64,000 nucleotides of DNA from Herpetosiphon giganteus (GCF_016907925.1 NZ_JAFBCZ010000001.1:306645-370644); one strand, 5' to 3'. Numbered from the stretch's first letter, positions 39,465-48,280 are shown. A program made the numbers and translations. The notes: generated by a model not told the origin, from the letters alone.

Positions 39465-41822
39465 TTAGCCGCGGAAGCCGCCACCACGGCGGTCGTTGCC
39501 ACCTGGGCGTGGGCCACGGTCGCCACCTTCACGAGGGCGGTCGCCTTCAGGGCGTGGGCCGCGATCACCTTCAGGGCGTGGGCCACGGTCGCCGCCTTCA
39601 GGGCGTGGGCCGCGATCGCCGCCTGGGCGTGGGCCACGGTCGCCGCCGCCACCATTACCACCGCGAGGGCCACCTTTGCTGCTGCTGCTCTTGCGTTGTT
39701 CAGCAGTTTCGCCGGTGAGAATTGCGCGACGTGAAAGGCTCAATTTGCCAGTGCCTGGCTCAACATCGATCACCATCACGGTCAATTCATCGCCAATTTT
39801 GACCACATCTTCGACGTTTTCGACCCGTTTTTCATCAAGCTCGGAAACGTGAACCATGCCATCTTTGCCTGGCAAAATGTTGACGAACGCGCCGTATGGC
39901 ATAATCCGTACAACTTTACCAGTGAAGATTTCGCCAACTTTGGCTTCGCGGGTCAAGCCTTCGATCAACGATTGAGCCAAGCGTGCGCCATCAGCGTCAG
40001 GCGTGGTCACGAATACGCGACCATCGTCTTCAACATCGATTTGAGCGCCAGTTTGCTCGATAATTGAGCGAATCGTCTTACCACCAGGCCCAATCAAGGC
40101 ACCGATCTTCGATGGCTCAATTTGCAGGGTGATAATCCGTGGGGCAAATTGCGAAATATCATTGCGCGCCGTGTTGATGATTTCATTCATCTTATCGAGA
40201 ATGAACACGCGGCCTTGGCGAGCTTGCTCAAACGCTTGCTGCATAATTTCGTAGGTGATGCCCGTGGTTTTGATGTCCATTTGCAGCGCGGTGATGCCAG
40301 CACTGGTGCCAGCAACCTTGAAGTCCATATCGCCCAAGGCATCTTCCAAGCCTTGGATGTCGGTCAAGACGCTGAATTGGCCAGCTTCTTTGCCAGTAAT
40401 CAAGCCCATTGCCACCCCAGCAACTGGAGCTTTGATTGGAACCCCAGCATCCATCAAGGCCAACGACGAGCCACAAACTGAGGCCATCGACGATGAACCG
40501 TTGGATGCCAATACTTCCGAAACCAAGCGCATGGTGTAAGGGAAGCTATCTTTTTCTGGCAACACTGGCACCAAAGCCCGTTCTGCCAACTTGCCGTGAC
40601 CAATATCGCGGCGACGTGGGCCACGTGAAGGCCGCGCTTCGCCAGTCGAGAAGGCAGGGAAGTTGTAGTGGTGCATATAGTGGCGGGTGGTTTCAATTCC
40701 CAAATCGTCAAGGCGTTGTTCGTCGCCAGGCGAGCCAAGGGTTGCCACCGTCAGCACTTGGGTTTGGCCACGGGTAAACAAGCCCGAGCCGTGAACGCGA
40801 GGCAACACCCCAACATCAACAGCAATTGGGCGAATTTCGTTGACCTTACGGCCATCAACCCGAATGCCTTGCTCAAGAATTGAAGAGCGAACTTCATTTT
40901 TGACCAAGCCATCGTAGGCTTTGGTGACGGTCTTGACGCGAGCAGCCAATTCTTCTTCGGTTGCGCCAGCACTGAATTTTTCGAGCACTTCAAGCCGCAG
41001 GGCATCGGTTGCATCTTCGCGCGCAGTTTTGTCGCTGTTGTTCAAGGCTTCTAAGAAGCGATTGCCCATCCAAGCTTTGATTTCATCTTGCAGGCTGGTA
41101 TCGACGACCGGAGCCACAAATTCTTTTTTGGGCTTGCCACATTTTTCGGCCAATTCAAGCTGGGCTTGAATAACCGATTGCATGGCTTCGTGACCGCGCT
41201 TGACTGCTTCGAGCATTTCGGCTTCGGTCAATTCGTAAGCGCTAGCTTCGACCATCATCACTGCTTCGCTGGTGCCAGAAACAACCAAATCGAGGCGGCT
41301 ATTTTCCATCAAGCCCATCACGGGGTTGATGGCAAAAACGCCATCGATATGGCCCATTTGCACTGCGGCAACTGGCCCAGCAAATGGAATATCCGAAATC
41401 ACCAAGGCTGCCGAAGCGCCAATAATCGCCAAGGGGCCTGGATCATTCACTTGGTCGGTTGAAAGTGTGGTGATCGAGACCTGCACATCATTGTAGTAGC
41501 CTTTGGGGAACAAAGGCCGCAATGGGCGGTCGGTCAAACGCGAGGTCAAAATCGCGGTTTCGGTTGGGCGGCCTTCGCGTTTGAAGAACGAACCTGGAAT
41601 TTTACCAGCGGCGTACATTTTTTCTTCGTAATCGACGGTCAAAGGGAAGAAATCAATCCCTTCGCGTGGTTCATTTGAAGCAGTAACTGCTGCTAACAAG
41701 ACCGTATCGCCGTAACGAACTAAAACTGCGCCATTGGCCAACTGCGCAACGCGGCCTGCTTCAATCGTCAATGGGCGACCTGCAAGCTCCACCGTTACAC
41801 TATGAACTTGATGTTCAGTCAA
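39465..41822 (-). CDS. pnp: Polyribonucleotide nucleotidyltransferase with RG-rich tail
   Basis: A 785-residue PNPase, the phosphorolytic 3'-5' exoribonuclease. Two RNase PH domains (about 5-215 and 310-530), a helical domain, a KH domain (EPSKIGALIGPGGKTIRSI) and an S1 domain (GKVVRIMPYGAFVNILPGKDG) are in normal order. The last ~60 residues are an added low-complexity tail with five DRGPRP units separated by Gly/Glu, resembling RGG-type RNA-binding tails. The start is TTG at 41822 with GGAGG seven bases upstream, so the protein begins LTEHQVHSV. It follows rpsO, the classical order, but a strong terminator separates them, implying read-through or a separate promoter. Confidence 0.96.
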   Translation of the reverse strand: MTEHQVHSVTVELAGRPLTIEAGRVAQLANGAVLVRYGDTVLLAAVTASNEPREGIDFFPLTVDYEEKMYAAGKIPGSFFKREGRPTETAILTSRLTDRPLRPLFPKGYYNDVQVSITTLSTDQVNDPGPLAIIGASAALVISDIPFAGPVAAVQMGHIDGVFAINPVMGLMENSRLDLVVSGTSEAVMMVEASAYELTEAEMLEAVKRGHEAMQSVIQAQLELAEKCGKPKKEFVAPVVDTSLQDEIKAWMGNRFLEALNNSDKTAREDATDALRLEVLEKFSAGATEEELAARVKTVTKAYDGLVKNEVRSSILEQGIRVDGRKVNEIRPIAVDVGVLPRVHGSGLFTRGQTQVLTVATLGSPGDEQRLDDLGIETTRHYMHHYNFPAFSTGEARPSRGPRRRDIGHGKLAERALVPVLPEKDSFPYTMRLVSEVLASNGSSSMASVCGSSLALMDAGVPIKAPVAGVAMGLITGKEAGQFSVLTDIQGLEDALGDMDFKVAGTSAGITALQMDIKTTGITYEIMQQAFEQARQGRVFILDKMNEIINTARNDISQFAPRIITLQIEPSKIGALIGPGGKTIRSIIEQTGAQIDVEDDGRVFVTTPDADGARLAQSLIEGLTREAKVGEIFTGKVVRIMPYGAFVNILPGKDGMVHVSELDEKRVENVEDVVKIGDELTVMVIDVEPGTGKLSLSRRAILTGETAEQRKSSSSKGGPRGGNGGGGDRGPRPGGDRGPRPEGGDRGPRPEGDRGPRPEGDRPREGGDRGPRPGGNDRRGGGFRG

Positions 41823-41994
41823 AATATGCCTCCAAACACCCCACTTGGGTGCTTCACAACGTGGATCGTTAGGCACTGGAGCCTGCGCAGCAACACCCAG
41901 TCACTGTTCACGCGCCAATTCCTAACGTCCACAAAACCATCAGTGCGCCTCTTTACTGCAATCATTGAGCCAGCGAGGCGTTATTGTGGCTCAA

Positions 41995-42031
41995 CACAAA
42001 AACGTCTGGGAGCAATTGTACTCCCAGACGT
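41995..42031 (-). terminator. Intrinsic terminator of rpsO
   Basis: ACGTCTGGGAG (42002-42012) and CTCCCAGACGT (42021-42031) form a perfect 11-bp stem with an 8-base loop. On the minus strand TTTTTG follows. Confidence 0.9.
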
Positions 42032-42070
42032 GTATTTTAGCATGCTTTGCAAGCAAACACTTTACCCAAT

Positions 42071-42343
42071 TTAGGCTTTGATCCGCAGACCCAAGCGTTC
42101 GCTGACAGCGCGGAACCGAGCATTATCTTTTTTGCTCAGGTAGGCCAACAAGCGACGGCGACGACCAACCAACTTCAGCAAACCACGACGTGAGTGGTGA
42201 TCTTGCTTGTGCAATTTCAAGTGCTCGATTAATTGGTTGATGCGGTCGGTCAAAAGGGCAATTTGCACATCTGCCGAGCCAGTATCTGTTTCGTGCAGTT
42301 TATAGTTATTGATAACGGTTGACTTTTCTTGATCCAGCGACAC
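42071..42343 (-). CDS. rpsO: 30S ribosomal protein S15
   Basis: A 90-residue S15, the standard length, which binds the central domain of 16S rRNA and nucleates platform assembly. Diagnostic blocks are [40 protein letters not shown] and [11 protein letters not shown] use GTG at 42343 because AAGGAGG lies six bases upstream and the resulting protein has the family length; ATG codons further upstream would add a non-conserved leader. A clear TTGCAC/TATACT promoter precedes a ~90-base leader that could carry an S15 autoregulatory fold. Confidence 0.96.
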   Translation of the reverse strand: MSLDQEKSTVINNYKLHETDTGSADVQIALLTDRINQLIEHLKLHKQDHHSRRGLLKLVGRRRRLLAYLSKKDNARFRAVSERLGLRIKA

Positions 42344-42428
42344 GGTGTGCCTCCTTGTTAATTGGGCATGGGAATGCCGGTTTTCCCACCCTTCCCTGTG
42401 CAACGTCATTCGCGGCACATTAGCTGCG

Positions 42429-42457
42429 AGTATACCAGCAAAATCGATTCTGTGCAA
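42429..42457 (-). promoter_or_regulatory. Sigma-70 promoter of rpsO
   Basis: Minus strand: TTGCAC (42452-42457), 17 bases, TATACT (42429-42434) with an extended TGG. Confidence 0.7.
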
Positions 42458-42550
42458 ATCGATATGTCAAGCCGATTTAACATTTCGGATGAGAGCTGGA
42501 TGAGAATCACAAGCAAAATAGCTCATGCTAATGCGCTAAAAGCCATATGG

Positions 42551-42793
42551 TACAGGTTTATAGCCTTAACCACTCCGTTCTCTCGCCCATTGATTGATCA
42601 CCACCCTTCCGTCCCGCCTCAAGGCGGGAGACGCAGGGGGCTTTAATCCCCCTGCACCCCCTAAAAGGACAATCCGCGTTTGAACCACATCCAGTGATGA
42701 ACCTACAGATTTGGTGGTGAGCAGCGGAAACCAACCCTTGGAAGAAGGTTGGGGTGCGAGAATGCACATGCTGCCAATCCAATGAACCAGTAC
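42551..42793. mobile_element. MITE-like element with REP-like core
   Basis: About 243 bp. The right end CAATCCAATGAACCAGTAC (42775-42793) is identical to that of the element at 23974-24169; the left end TACAGGTTTATAGCC is a decayed inverse copy. In reverse orientation the interior matches the element at 5717-5925 (GGTTTCCGCTGCT, AAATCTGTAGGTTCATCA). Confidence 0.5.
42600..42664 (-). repeat. REP-like double-hairpin repeat, copy 4
   Basis: Inverse orientation: CCCGCC-TCAA-GGCGGG followed by GCAGGGGG-CTTTAAT-CCCCCTGC. Both stems are perfect. It lies between the rpsO promoter and the GNAT gene's 3' end. Confidence 0.85.
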
Positions 42794-42814
42794 ACGCTAA
42801 AAGCCTCATTGCTG

Positions 42815-43261
42815 CTAACCCTGGTAGTTGTAGCAATGGGTGCTACGCACGAAGCCCGTAGCTGGCTCAAATCCACAGGCCTCGTAAAGCTTCGCCGCCG
42901 CTGGATTATTGGTGTATAAGCTAATTTTGGCAAAATGGCCAGCCGCATGCTTCAGGCTGTGCAGCACAATTTGCTTGGCCAAGCCATGCCGCCGCCACGG
43001 AGGCAACACATACACATGGCGAATGCGGCCAATCGTCGCGGTCGGTTGGTAGGGATCGATGCTAATGCCGCCAATTGCCCGCAAACGCTGGCCTTGCCAA
43101 ATGCCCCAAAAGCCTTCACCTGGCTGCGAAAAAGTTTGGACGCCACTTTGCCATTCTTCGGCAAGTCGTTGCACCATGCTGTAGCCTTCGGCGCTGCTGG
43201 CGGCAATCAACGGCGCTAATTCGGCCAAATGTTGCTGGGTAAATGATCGTAACTCTTGCAT
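42815..43261 (-). CDS. GNAT-family N-acetyltransferase
   Basis: A 148-residue acetyltransferase. Motif A reads IRHVYVLPPWRRHGLAKQI, the acetyl-CoA pyrophosphate loop (R-x-x-G-x-A type), followed by ISLYTNNPAAAKLYEACGFE (motif B, with Tyr near the thiolate). Substrate is unknown. It follows gpsA by 15 bases with GAGGAG before its ATG, so it is cotranscribed with glycerolipid synthesis; that does not show its substrate. The C-terminus is short and complete (THCYNYQG). Confidence 0.88.
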   Translation of the reverse strand: MQELRSFTQQHLAELAPLIAASSAEGYSMVQRLAEEWQSGVQTFSQPGEGFWGIWQGQRLRAIGGISIDPYQPTATIGRIRHVYVLPPWRRHGLAKQIVLHSLKHAAGHFAKISLYTNNPAAAKLYEACGFEPATGFVRSTHCYNYQG

Positions 43262-43276
43262 TGCTCAGCTCCTCGA

Positions 43277-44308
43277 TTAAGCAAATAGCCCTTGCAAGCC
43301 TGCTAATTCATTTTTAGGGTCGCGCTGCATTAAATCCAGCCCAGCTTGTTGCGGCGATTTGCCTTCAAATAACACGCGATACAATTCATCGGCGATCGGT
43401 AATTCGACATTATAGTGTTGGGCGAGTTGGCGGGCGGTGGCAGTGGTATTCACGCCTTCGGCAACTTGGCCAAGCTGGGCCAACGCAGTTTCGAGCGATT
43501 GGCCACGAGCAAGCGCTTCACCCAAACGGCGATTGCGGCTATGCGGCGAGGCACACGTAGCAATCAAATCGCCCAAGCCCGCCAAGCCAGCAAAAGTCAG
43601 CGGATGCGCACCCCGCGCCATGCCCAAGCGAGTCATCTCGGCCAAACCTCTGGTGATAAAGGCCGCTTTGGCATTATCGCCCAAGCCCATGCCATCGCAA
43701 ATGCCAGCCCCAAGCGCGACAATATTTTTGAGTGCGCCGCCAAGCTCCACCCCAATCACATCGCTTGAGCGATAGATGCGCATTAATGTGGTGGTGAGCA
43801 AGCTCTGCGCCCGCTGACCAGCCTGATCATCACTTAACGCTACAACGCTGGTCGAAGGCAAACCTTGGGCAATTTCGTTGGCGATGTTTGGCCCTGAGAG
43901 TGCGCCAATCAAGCCACGTGGATGCGGGCTGAGCGCCTCGGCCAAGACTTCGCTCATCGTTTCAAGGCTGCCCGTCTCGATGCCTTTGGCACAGCTGAGC
44001 ACAATCGTATCGGGGGCAAGCAGCGGCGCAAGTTGCAAAGCATTGCTGCGAATCGTTTTGGAAGGCACAGCCAACAGAATGACCTGAGCTTGGGCTGCAA
44101 GCGCAGGCTCAAACGCCAAGCCCAAATTGGCCGGAAAGCGCTGCCCAGGCAAAAAACGGCTGTTTTCGCCAGCAGCTTGGAGTTGCTCAACCTCCGCTTG
44201 GTTGCGGCCAAACAGCGTGACGTTGCGCCCGCCACGCGCCAAAACCAAGGCCAAGGTTGTGCCCCAATTGCCTGTGCCGATAACTGCTACGTCAAGCCGT
44301 TGGATCAT
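43277..44308 (-). CDS. gpsA: NAD(P)-dependent glycerol-3-phosphate dehydrogenase
   Basis: A 343-residue GpsA that reduces dihydroxyacetone phosphate to sn-glycerol 3-phosphate for phospholipids. The nucleotide motif GTGNWGTTLA is at residues 10-19. Substrate-domain blocks GALSGPNIANEIAQGLP, GVELGGALKNIVALGAGI (with the catalytic Lys) and TCASPHSRNRRLGEALA are present. Start at ATG 44308 (GGGAGG eight bases before); the frame extends upstream to 44350 without a ribosome site. Its presence implies glycerol-3-phosphate-based lipids of the bacterial type. Confidence 0.96.
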   Translation of the reverse strand: MIQRLDVAVIGTGNWGTTLALVLARGGRNVTLFGRNQAEVEQLQAAGENSRFLPGQRFPANLGLAFEPALAAQAQVILLAVPSKTIRSNALQLAPLLAPDTIVLSCAKGIETGSLETMSEVLAEALSPHPRGLIGALSGPNIANEIAQGLPSTSVVALSDDQAGQRAQSLLTTTLMRIYRSSDVIGVELGGALKNIVALGAGICDGMGLGDNAKAAFITRGLAEMTRLGMARGAHPLTFAGLAGLGDLIATCASPHSRNRRLGEALARGQSLETALAQLGQVAEGVNTTATARQLAQHYNVELPIADELYRVLFEGKSPQQAGLDLMQRDPKNELAGLQGLFA

Positions 44309-44544
44309 GATCGTGCCTCCCAAATATTGCGATTCAGCTCTTCTTAGCATACCATTAGTCGTACGAGTCCCACATTGAATCTATCTAAACCAGCGATTGC
44401 AAGCTGTGCTCCAAGCCCATGATTTTGGCGTTCTGCTGGCGTGGCCATGCTGAATGTAGCGAAACGTTTACAGCAATTTGGGGTTAAACAGCGGTAAAAT
44501 CAAACCAGCGACAAACTTGCAATTAGCATTAAAGGTGGTCTGGA

Positions 44545-45741
44545 ATGGCACCAGAAACAATTTATCTCGATCATGCAGCGACGACTGCAACTGATCCAAG
44601 GGTCGTTGAGGCGATGTTGCCCTATTTCAACACAGCCTACGGCAATCCATCAAGTATCTATCGGCTGGGCCGCGCCGCACTCGAAGGCGTAGACGAGGCC
44701 CGCGAAACTGTCGCCAACCTGTTGGGCGCAAAACGCAAAGAAATTGTGTTTACAAGCGGCGGTTCCGAGGCCGATAATCTGGCGATTAAGGGCGTGGCGT
44801 TTGCTCAGCGTGACGCAGGCAAAGGCAATCACATCATCACCAGCGCAATTGAACATCACGCGGTGCTGCATGCGGTGGAATATCTCGAACACTTTGGCTT
44901 TGAAATAACCATCTTGCCAGTTGATAGTACTGGCTTGGTTTCAGTTGCCGATTTACGGGCTGCAATTCGCCCAACCACGGTTTTGGTCAGCATTATGGCG
45001 GCCAACAACGAGATTGGCACAATTCAGCCAATTGCCGAATTGGGCGCGGTCTGCCGCGAACACGATGTGCTATTTCATACCGATGCGGTGCAATTAATCG
45101 GCGCGCAACCAATTAATGTCAAAGAGTTAAATGTTGATTTGTTGAGCCTGACGGCGCATAAATTTTATGGGCCAAAAGGCATTGGTGCGCTGTATATGCG
45201 GCGCGGCGTGCCGATGCTGCCATTAATTAATGGTGGCTCGCAGGAACGACGTTTGCGAGCGGGCACCGAAAATGTGCCTGGGATTGTTGGCTTGGCCAAG
45301 GCCTTGCAATTGGCGGTCGATGAGCTGCCGCAAAGCGTCAGCCAAATCACCAGCCTGCGCGATCGGCTGATTTCAGGGATTGAAGCAACAATTCCGCATG
45401 TGTATCTGAATGGTCATCGCACCCAGCGTTTGCCGAATAATGTCAATATTTCGTTTGATTTTATTGAGGGCGAAAGCATGCTGCTGCTGCTTGATCAACA
45501 GGGCATTTATGCCTCAAGTGGCTCGGCCTGTACCAGCGGCTCGCTCGACCCATCGCATGTGTTGATGGCTTTGGGAATTAGCGCCGAACGCGCCCATGGC
45601 AGCCTGCGCATGACCCTTGGCCGCGATAACACTGCCGAGCAAATCGAGCGCGTATTGGAATTATTGCCACCCATTGTTGAGCGCTTGCGGGCGGTTTCGC
45701 CAATGTATCGCCATTTCTTGGCTGAGCAAACTGTCTATTAG
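44545..45741 (+). CDS. Cysteine desulfurase, NifS/IscS type
   Basis: A 398-residue PLP enzyme that removes sulfur from cysteine for Fe-S cluster or thio-cofactor synthesis. Start YLDHAATTATDPRV is typical. The PLP Lys is Lys206 in LTAHKFYGPKG; His in ITSAIEHHAV and Asp in HTDAVQ position the cofactor. The active-site Cys329 is in SGSACTSGSLDPSHVL, on the flexible loop of group I (IscS/NifS) enzymes. AAAGGTGG precedes the ATG. No IscU or IscR gene is adjacent; it stands alone before a repeat element. The 236-base gap upstream shows no gene. Confidence 0.93.
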   Translation: MAPETIYLDHAATTATDPRVVEAMLPYFNTAYGNPSSIYRLGRAALEGVDEARETVANLLGAKRKEIVFTSGGSEADNLAIKGVAFAQRDAGKGNHIITSAIEHHAVLHAVEYLEHFGFEITILPVDSTGLVSVADLRAAIRPTTVLVSIMAANNEIGTIQPIAELGAVCREHDVLFHTDAVQLIGAQPINVKELNVDLLSLTAHKFYGPKGIGALYMRRGVPMLPLINGGSQERRLRAGTENVPGIVGLAKALQLAVDELPQSVSQITSLRDRLISGIEATIPHVYLNGHRTQRLPNNVNISFDFIEGESMLLLLDQQGIYASSGSACTSGSLDPSHVLMALGISAERAHGSLRMTLGRDNTAEQIERVLELLPPIVERLRAVSPMYRHFLAEQTVY

Positions 45742-45769
45742 GCAATCATTTATAGAGCGGTTTGGGTCT

Positions 45770-45834
45770 CACCACCCTTCCGTCCCGCCTCAAGGCGGGA
45801 AACGCAGGGGGCTTTAATCCCCCTGCACCCCCTA
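45770..45834 (-). repeat. REP-like double-hairpin repeat, copy 5
   Basis: Inverse orientation: CCCGCC-TCAA-GGCGGG, then GCAGGGGG-CTTTAAT-CCCCCTGC. It lies 28 bases after the desulfurase stop and could protect or end its transcript. Confidence 0.85.
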
Positions 45835-45937
45835 ACGGGCAATTTATAGTCGGCAATAGTGCTAAATAGGAATTAAAAAGAGTAGTTGAGCGGGGATTAA
45901 CATCGTCAGAATTGCTAGCCAAAGCTGAGCCATGTTC

Positions 45938-45946
45938 TGGTATAAT
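45938..45946 (+). promoter_or_regulatory. Extended -10 promoter of tig
   Basis: TGGTATAAT: consensus -10 with extended TGN, 69 bases before the GTG start. No good -35. Confidence 0.55.
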
Positions 45947-46014
45947 GTCACGCTAGACTGCCTTCGTTGGCGATAGTTAAAGATCGATTAAATAGCATAT
46001 ACTTTGGAGATCGT

Positions 46015-47472
46015 GTGAAAGTCACAACTGAACAATTGCCAAAGCGCATTGTTGCGCTTGAGATCGAGCCAGACGCAGCGACGATAGAAAAAGAGTTGAA
46101 CAAAGCCGCCCAACGGATTGCCAGCAAGGTTGCGATTCCAGGCTTCCGCAAGGGTAAGGCTCCTCGCTTTATCGTTGAAAATTATTACGGCAAGGCCGCG
46201 ATTTTAGAAGAAGCGACCGACGAAATTATTAATGTGGCCTTCCGCGCTGCCCTCGATCAAGAAAAAATTACGCCAGTTGCCCAAGCTTCATTGGAAAAAG
46301 TCGAAGCTGAACCATTCCGCTTCCGCATTTTGGTTCCCGTCGAGCCAGAAGTGAACTTGCCCGATTACAAGGCAATCACGGTTGATTTGACCGAAGAACC
46401 AGTGACCGATGCAACCTTGGAAGTGGCGTTGGATCAAGCTCGTGAAAAACACGTCGTGTTGAGCGCTCCCGAAGGAGAGCCAGAAGCAGGCGAAGGCGAT
46501 CAATTGACCGCTACCGTCCAAACCTTGGTCGATGGCGTGCCATTGCACAAACTCGATGCCGACGATGACGATGATGACGATGATGACGATGATGACGATG
46601 ATGATGACGACGAAGAAGATGATGATGACGATGATGACGACGACGAAGAAGATGACGATGATGACGACGACGACGATGATGACGACGACGATGATGACGA
46701 CGATGACGATGACGACGACGATGAAGGTGAACCAACGACCTTAATCATGGAAGAACGTCGCATCGTGCCAGAACTTTATGCAGGCTTGAAAGGCATCAAA
46801 GCTGGTGAAACCCGCGAAATTAGCGCCCACCTGCCAGCCGATCATCCAGATGCCCGCGTTGCAGATAAAGATGTTGTGTTCAAAGTAACCGTCAGCGAAA
46901 TTCAAAATCGCCAATTGCCAGCTTGGGAAGAAGTTCCAGCGTTGGAAGAATTCGAAGGCGACTTGGATGCCTACAAGGCCGACCTGATGGATCGCTTGGT
47001 CAAAAATTCAAGCGAACACCATCGCCGCAACGTCTTGAACAAGTACCTCGAAGAAGTTGTTGCTGCAACCACCTTCGATGTGCCCGATGCTTTGGTGGCA
47101 GATCGCGCCCACGAATTGCTCCACGAGCAAGTTGAATCGTTGGCTCGCTATGGCATCAACATGGAGCAATATCTGCAAATCGTTGGCAAAACCCACGACG
47201 AAGCAGTCCAAGAATTGTTGCCCCGTGGCGAAGAAAGCCTGAAATCGTCGTTGGTTGTGCGCAAAATCGTTGAAGCCGAAGGCTTGAGCGTCGATGATAG
47301 CGAAGTTAACGCCGAAATCGAACGCATCTTGAACGATTTCCCTGATGCGCAACGTGGCCCAACCCGCCGCCGGCTCGAAAAAGAGTTGCGCTCGCAAGTT
47401 GCTGGCTCGTTGCTCGACAAGAAATTGCAAGATCGCTTGGTCGAATTGGCAACCGGCAGCAGCGCCGCTTAA
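46015..47472 (+). CDS. tig: Trigger factor with a 55-residue acidic insert
   Basis: A 485-residue ribosome-associated chaperone. The N-terminal ribosome-binding domain has the signature GFRKGKAPRFIVENYYG (near residue 44). The FKBP-like PPIase domain (about 150-300) is interrupted at residues 183-237 by 55 consecutive acidic residues (50 Asp, 5 Glu). It resumes with RRIVPELYAGLKGIKAGETRE. The C-terminal helical chaperone domain follows. I chose GTG 46015 (VKVTTEQLPKRIV, TGGAGA five bases before), since the ATG at 45967 adds a non-conserved leader. The insert sits in a loop between PPIase strands, so folding may be kept. The gene is otherwise complete and ends at a terminator. Confidence 0.95.
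   Translation: MKVTTEQLPKRIVALEIEPDAATIEKELNKAAQRIASKVAIPGFRKGKAPRFIVENYYGKAAILEEATDEIINVAFRAALDQEKITPVAQASLEKVEAEPFRFRILVPVEPEVNLPDYKAITVDLTEEPVTDATLEVALDQAREKHVVLSAPEGEPEAGEGDQLTATVQTLVDGVPLHKLDADDDDDDDDDDDDDDDDDEEDDDDDDDDDEEDDDDDDDDDDDDDDDDDDDDDDDDEGEPTTLIMEERRIVPELYAGLKGIKAGETREISAHLPADHPDARVADKDVVFKVTVSEIQNRQLPAWEEVPALEEFEGDLDAYKADLMDRLVKNSSEHHRRNVLNKYLEEVVAATTFDVPDALVADRAHELLHEQVESLARYGINMEQYLQIVGKTHDEAVQELLPRGEESLKSSLVVRKIVEAEGLSVDDSEVNAEIERILNDFPDAQRGPTRRRLEKELRSQVAGSLLDKKLQDRLVELATGSSAA
46561..46725 (+). repeat. GAY trinucleotide repeat encoding poly-Asp/Glu
   Basis: 55 consecutive codons GAC/GAT (50) and GAA (5). Both Asp codons are mixed irregularly, and GAAGAA doublets occur twice at an interval of 33 bases, so growth was by imperfect unit duplication rather than simple slippage of one triplet. 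Confidence 0.95.
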
Positions 47473-47488
47473 TCTCGCTCGCACCCAG

Positions 47489-47527
47489 CCCCCTTGTCCA
47501 AGCAATTGGGCGAGGGGGATTTTGTTT
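47489..47527 (+). terminator. Intrinsic terminator of tig
   Basis: CCCCCTTGTCC and GGGCGAGGGGG form an 11-pair stem (two wobbles) with an 8-base loop, followed by ATTTTGTTTG. Confidence 0.75.
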
Positions 47528-47740
47528 GAAGGATGAAGGATGAAAAGTCAAAAGTCAGAAGGCAGAAGGCAAAAATCAAAAGCCTATAGCCTATAGCCTA
47601 TAGCCTATAACCAATAGCCTGCGTACACTTCGCGCTCTTCGCGTCCTTCGCGGTTCCATCCTTCGTGCGCTTCGTGCCCTTCGTGGATCAATACTACAAT
47701 TCCTATGTTCTATGTTCTATGCTCTCTGTTCTTCTGGCTG
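47526..47740. repeat. Word-repeat mosaic upstream of the XRE gene
   Basis: GAAGGATGAAGGATGAAAAG, four TATAGCC heptamers, TTCGCGCTCTTCGCGTCC, TTCGTGCGCTTCGTGCCC and TATGTTCTATGTTCTATGC. It is open in the XRE gene's frame and produces a misleading N-terminal extension. Confidence 0.8.
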
Positions 47741-47814
47741 CTGCCTTTTGCGGTGGTTTTCTTGTACAATGCAAAGGAATCGCAACCGAATTAGCAGCAA
47801 GATTGGAGATTGGC

Positions 47815-48186
47815 ATGGCTAGTTTGAGTGAAGCAATTGGCGCAATTATCAAACGCAAACGCACCCGCGACCGCTTAACCCAAAATGACTTAGGCGCAAA
47901 AGTCGGCGTTTCTGGCTCGTATATTAGCGCGGTTGAGGCAGGCAACACCTCGCCGCGGATTGCCGAAGTCGAAGGCGTAGCCCAAGTGTTCCGCACCACC
48001 GCCTTGGAAATGATCAGCGAAGCAGCCTCGTCCGAAACCAAAATCTACTCCGATTCGCGGCGCGAACAAGAGGCGCTACTTTCAATTTTTACCACGCTCA
48101 GCCCCGATCGTCGCCAACAAGTGTATGAGTTTGTGCTCTTTCAGCGCGATTTACAAGATCGCAACGATGATAAGCGCAACAATTAA
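47815..48186 (+). CDS. XRE-family transcriptional regulator
   Basis: A 123-residue DNA-binding protein. The Cro/C1-type helix-turn-helix (about 7-68) reads LTQNDLGAKVGVSGSYISAVEAGNTSPRI. The C-terminal 50 residues are charged and helical (SPDRRQQVYEFVLFQRDL) and may dimerise. There is no sensing or peptidase domain. Start at ATG 47815 with TTGGAGA seven bases before. It lies 176 bases upstream of the three-ligase cluster, which has its own promoter, so it may regulate that cluster (inference). Confidence 0.87.
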   Translation: MASLSEAIGAIIKRKRTRDRLTQNDLGAKVGVSGSYISAVEAGNTSPRIAEVEGVAQVFRTTALEMISEAASSETKIYSDSRREQEALLSIFTTLSPDRRQQVYEFVLFQRDLQDRNDDKRNN

Positions 48187-48250
48187 CCCAATTGATGGTC
48201 AAGAATCTGCTTGTAAGTGCCCCGCATGAGGCAAGCCTCGCTTGGGTGTT

Positions 48251-48280
48251 TTGGCGCAGCAGCGCTTGATATGCTATGAT
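48251..48280 (+). promoter_or_regulatory. Possible promoter of the ligase cluster
   Basis: TTGGCG (48251-48256), 18 bases, TATGAT (48275-48280). It lies 81 bases before the first ligase start. Confidence 0.45.

Noticed and set aside
39345..39852. Plus-strand frames rich in Pro/Arg or Ala/Trp opposite the PNPase tail
   Set aside because: Shadow of the RG-rich tail in GC-rich repeat DNA; pnp on the other strand is certain.
46500..46763. Antisense frames rich in Ser or His opposite the trigger-factor Asp tract
   Set aside because: They are the complement and shifted frames of a GAY repeat; no ribosome site and no similarity to a protein.
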